NCBI RefSeq assembly: GCF_000002985.6
Contig: NC_003283.11
Location: forward strand, 14,757,501 to 14,821,500
Reading direction: 5' to 3'
DNA from: Caenorhabditis elegans
Taxonomy: Eukaryota; Nematoda; Chromadorea; Rhabditida; Rhabditidae
DNA length: 64,000 nt
Shown here: in pieces, positions 60,320 to 64,000 of the stretch
Position numbering within the stretch: the stretch's first letter is position 1
How the letters are laid out: each line of letters begins with the position of its first letter
The notes under the pieces: model-generated
The model's database searches: none
What the model was told of the DNA's origin: nothing
What the model saw: only the letters and a program-made list of their open reading frames with translations
Program-made: the position numbers and the translations under genes

Positions 60320-62900
60320 ATTTAAGTAAAGTTTTCAAGGGTTATGAAGTATTTACAGTATCTGTTAGTATTCATCCAAAACGCGACAATCAGTAAAAGT
60401 CCATATGAGGTAAAAAAGAGAAGAACCTTTGAGAGATGGTGGCTAACTATACAAGGTAAACACTAAGTGAAGCCATTTGTTTTGTGTAGTCTATACGAAC
60501 GGAAGCTCTCCACCTCCTTCTTCACGGGTGCAAATATGGCCAATGGTCGGAAGAAGAAGAGACCATATGATGGTAATACAAAAAAACAAAGGATTTACTC
60601 CTCGCCGCAGTTGGTGATAAATCGATTAATATTGTTTTGACAGGTGGAGTAGCGCCAGTGGGGGAAGTGTTTAAAACTACTCAAATGATTCACCAAATAT
60701 CATAGTAAAACTTTCAAAAAACACATTTGGACAATTTTTATTTACTGTCAAAAAGGGACTACTCAGTTTTTGTCACTCATAATTATGGAAGTCGACCAAA
60801 AAACAGTTATCTTTAACGATTTTTTCCAGTAAGTTTTAATTATTTGCACTTAAAATATGGTAGTTGTCGGAACATGGGAGATTGCTCTGGATTTCTTTTG
60901 AAGCTCATTTTTTTCAAAAATTTGGCAATTTGCCAGAAAATCGGTACGTGGAATATTTGAAAAAGTAAAGGGTGAAAACATAATTATCAACTATGTCTGT
61001 CAGAGAGTAAAATTGGTAAAATTTGAACAAAATCTATTGGAAAACACGTTATTATTATGCACCCTTGGACCACAAAGTGTGTAACAAACTTTGCAAAATT
61101 GAAAAGCGTCGAGGTGGGGCGCTGTTACAATTCAAAGCGAGGGTAAGTGATAAGTTGGTTCTTGGGATGTAACACTATGAAGTACTTGCACTTTTATTGC
61201 TCCTGGGGCAATGCGAGTAATATACATTCAGAAAAATGAATACAATATTCAGGATCTTCACTACCGTCATGTGTCTGGAACGGTGTGACTCGGGAGCCGG
61301 TGATGCATAGGACGGAGCACTGTCTTGGAAATACTATCCCAGAAAAGAAGCACAAGCCAGAAGGAGGAATTTTTGTTTGGCAATTATCTTTTGGTTGTCG
61401 TTTCTTAGCTTTTGGGTCAAAAAATATTAACTGGAATAAATAGTTGGCAGAAAAGATAAAGCTTGGGCAAAAGTTCGGCAAGAATCATGTCAAACTTGGA
61501 TTCAGTAAATCAAATCCTACCAAAACTTGGGCAAGCAGTTAGCGCTAAACGCAGAGTTGATTTGTTTTCAGAAACGGGGCAAGTTCTTTTTTTCCTTAAT
61601 CTCACATATGTATAGTTTGATGTTTGAAAATGTTTGAAAACAAACAGTCGTGATTGGCAAAATAATTTGCCCATTTTAAAACCAAGTATGTTTAAACTTA
61701 TAAGTTGTTCCAGATTTTCAAAACTGTGTAATGAGAAATTGATGAAAATGTTATTTCTATATTCTGAAACTAAAATTTTCATGTCGGTAATAACCTAATT
61801 TTGTCTAAAATCTTCAAGTTGGCCTTTCCGTGTCGCAGCTGCAAGGATTTTATTATTAAATAATCATCCTTTATTCCACAACTTAGTAGTTCATCTTACC
61901 ATATTTCGTTGATTAGGGTACAATTGAAGCCGGGAGGTGACCAAAAATCACCGAAATTGAAATCAAATGGAAAACCTGAACTAAATTGCCAAAAAAAAAC
62001 TGCCATGAACGTATGGCTGAATATTGAAAGTTGTCGACTGAGCGATGAACTCAATGACTTTTTTCTTTTTCAAAAAATTTCTTATATTGCTAATTAAATT
62101 ACTCGATGTTATATAATTATTTTTTTCTTCAATTCTTCTAACATTTTCATTTACGTCCAAATTCAACATGACTCATGCAAACATACCGCCTCCGACACAA
62201 AAACCTATTCTTTTCGCGCACTTTCCGTCAACTCGAACACCTTTTGCCAAATAAGAGGCTAGCTTGTACTCTAAACGGTTATTTGTCGTTATTTTATGGA
62301 AAAGTATTAGTATTAAGCGTGGGGCAGTGAATACTTTTATTTCTTTAAAAAATGCAGAATGGTCCCTAAATATTAAATTTCTCAACAGGAATTTAAAAGC
62401 AATTTCTTTATTCTATCAGATGTTTTGCACCTCCTCCGTTAAATAGAACATGAAATTTTTCCTTCATCTAAGTTTTAGATTTCGTCAATCCTATATTTCC
62501 AAAATTGTCACTCACTTCTGGAGGCATAGATCGGATTTTGCCAATCTGTTTCTAAGTAAAATTGGTCTGAAAAATTCAGTTTAGTGAAGCCGATTTTAAT
62601 GAAGAAGCTCTATTTTTAATTTATGAAATTATAAAGTGTTCTAATTTTTGCGAGAACATAACATTGTGTTGACTGTGGAAACTTTCAAATTGCCAATTTA
62701 ATGTTTTTCTTGCTAATCACGTTTCTTGCTAATCACGCAAATCTTGAAATTTTCCGATCTCGGTAAATGGCAAATTCGGCAAATTTGCCGAACTCGGTAA
62801 ATGGCAAATTCGGAAAATTTGCAGCACAGCCCTTTTAACTATTCACATTCTTAAATTTATTCATGAATTTTTATTCAATCTTACATTTTCCAACTTCCCT
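60320..62900. other. Gene-poor region
   Basis: Mostly AT-rich sequence without a supported gene. A minus-strand open stretch at 61,194-61,441 follows a TTATTCCAG acceptor-like site and ends in a TAA that overlaps an AATAAA, but its composition does not look convincingly coding. TTGCCGAACTCGGTAAATGG-type repeat sequence occurs near 62,760-62,830. Confidence 0.45.
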
Positions 62901-62905
62901 AACTC

Positions 62906-63087
62906 TCAGTTTCGAAACTTGTGCAGTGTGTCTCTCCAACATTCCGCCCCCACTGATCTCTTCTCTTCCAACTGATCCAACATCTCGAGAATCCCAACGA
63001 AATAGTGTTGATATTGAAGAGACTTAGATGTGAAGTAGAAGAAAGATAGGATGAGATTCTGTGTGTGATAGAAGGAGCACATGCTGC
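62906..63087 (-). CDS. Candidate terminal exon, unidentified gene
   Basis: After an acceptor-like TTTTTTACAG, a frame of about 60 codons reads through SKSLQYQHYFVGILEMLDQL and EEKRSVGAECWRDTLHKFRN to a TGA. The amphipathic, charged composition looks protein-like. However, the plus strand over the same bases also has an acceptor followed by a coding-like frame (FETCAVCLSN... to a TAG at 63,025-63,027), so the strand is uncertain. The 5' part of a minus-strand gene would lie to the right, possibly outside the window. Confidence 0.35.
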
Positions 63088-63189
63088 TGTAAAAAAGATG
63101 GAGGTGGAGTTGATGAAGAGGCAGTGAGAGATGAAGAGAACGAAAACACCAACAACAATCACTTTTAACGCTGATTGTGAATTAGGTTC

Positions 63190-64000
63190 CTTGGTTTATT
63201 GATTGATTATTTGAAGCATAACTTTTCCGTAATAGCATTGCAAATCGAATGTATATTTTTAAAAACATCTTCCATGTTTTGATTCTTGAAAATTAATTGG
63301 CTAAATTTTTATACCTTTCTTTGAAAAATATAACTTACTTCGTAACTACAGTTCTGTTACAGTAATTTTTCCAAAAAATATACCATAAGATAAGGATAGG
63401 AACCAAATTTCAATTTAGAGTGATGGTTAATCGCCACAGTCTGTTTGAATTGACCTAATTTTTTATCATTTACAAACTAGACGAATCGTTAGCAGAAGTA
63501 ATATAATATTTTTCTTGAATATAGTTCTTATTATTGATTCCAGTCAATTCTAAAATGTTATCTACTGATTTTCCTTCAATTTTTCCGAATTGTTCCAACT
63601 CGATCTGTGTCTTTCATCTTGTTTTTGATACAATAATAAATTGCTGGGCTGGATAATTTTTTGAAACTATTTATTTGATACATAACGAACGATTTGCACA
63701 GATTTTTTGAGCAAACTTTTTGAACAAAAAGCAGAACTAAAAATTCTTACCAAATTGTAATTATAATTTTTTCAGTAAACTGGTGAAAAGTTTGTTTTTC
63801 TAAATAGAACATTAAATATTTTGGAAAATGGCTATCGAAAAAATAATGTTTGATAAAACTATTTTGATAGTTATATTTGTCCATTTTGAAAACAATATAA
63901 TTGACGAGGAATGATTGTAATGTTATTTTATTTGATTTGTCATGAACTCATAAAATACTATTTAGTTCGAAAACTGTTTTTTTTAATCCTTTTTGCTCTC
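63190..64000. other. AT-rich sequence, no feature seen
   Basis: No open frame, repeat or RNA gene is supported in this final stretch. Confidence 0.5.

Noticed and set aside
61194..61481. 95-codon minus-strand frame ending at an AATAAA
   Set aside because: An acceptor-like site and a poly(A) signal exist, but codon use and composition are not convincing and no upstream exon was found.

Overview
The window looks like nuclear DNA from a Caenorhabditis nematode, most probably C. elegans or a very close relative. The evidence is an AT-rich background, mostly short introns ending in TTTTCAG-type acceptors, many small inverted-repeat elements in introns, a nematode-type BEL/Pao retroelement, and genes of nematode families (HAF half-transporter, phospholipid scramblase, THAP protein, RIN). 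From memory rin-1 is on C. elegans chromosome V; I could not check that here.

Layout. 1-8.3 kb is a decayed BEL/Pao retroelement: an env-like fragment, a candidate LTR with primer-binding site, a gag gene split by a 946-bp mariner-type element, pol with frameshifts, and a deleted integrase. 8.3-13.5 kb is a satellite block: a 49-bp satellite, a 27-bp satellite interrupted by a TTTTAA/poly-T tract, a 225-bp tandem repeat, and a palindrome whose arms match the 27-bp monomer. 13.5-27.1 kb is compact and gene-dense: a HAF ABC half-transporter (+), a phospholipid scramblase (-), a lysine-rich protein (+), a single-pass membrane protein (+) and a small THAP-domain protein (-).

27.1-58.0 kb is one large minus-strand gene. 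I could join 25 coding exons in frame to give about 1,890 residues with SH2, RH/VPS9 and Ras-association domains, so I call it rin-1. Three further small exons inside its introns each begin with ATG and are phase-compatible with the next exon, which suggests internal promoters. Its introns carry several inverted-repeat elements. 58-64 kb is gene-poor, with only candidate terminal exons near 60.25 kb and 62.9-63.1 kb.

The host genes have no evident shared pathway. HAF (peptide or lipid export from an organelle), scramblase (membrane lipid redistribution) and RIN-1 (Rab5-family GEF in endocytosis) all act on membranes, but nothing in the sequence links them. All exon models come from reading splice signals and phase by eye, so boundaries may be off by a base or two. 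I did not find a convincing new biological system. The most unusual items are the satellite architecture and its palindrome, and the multi-start structure of rin-1.
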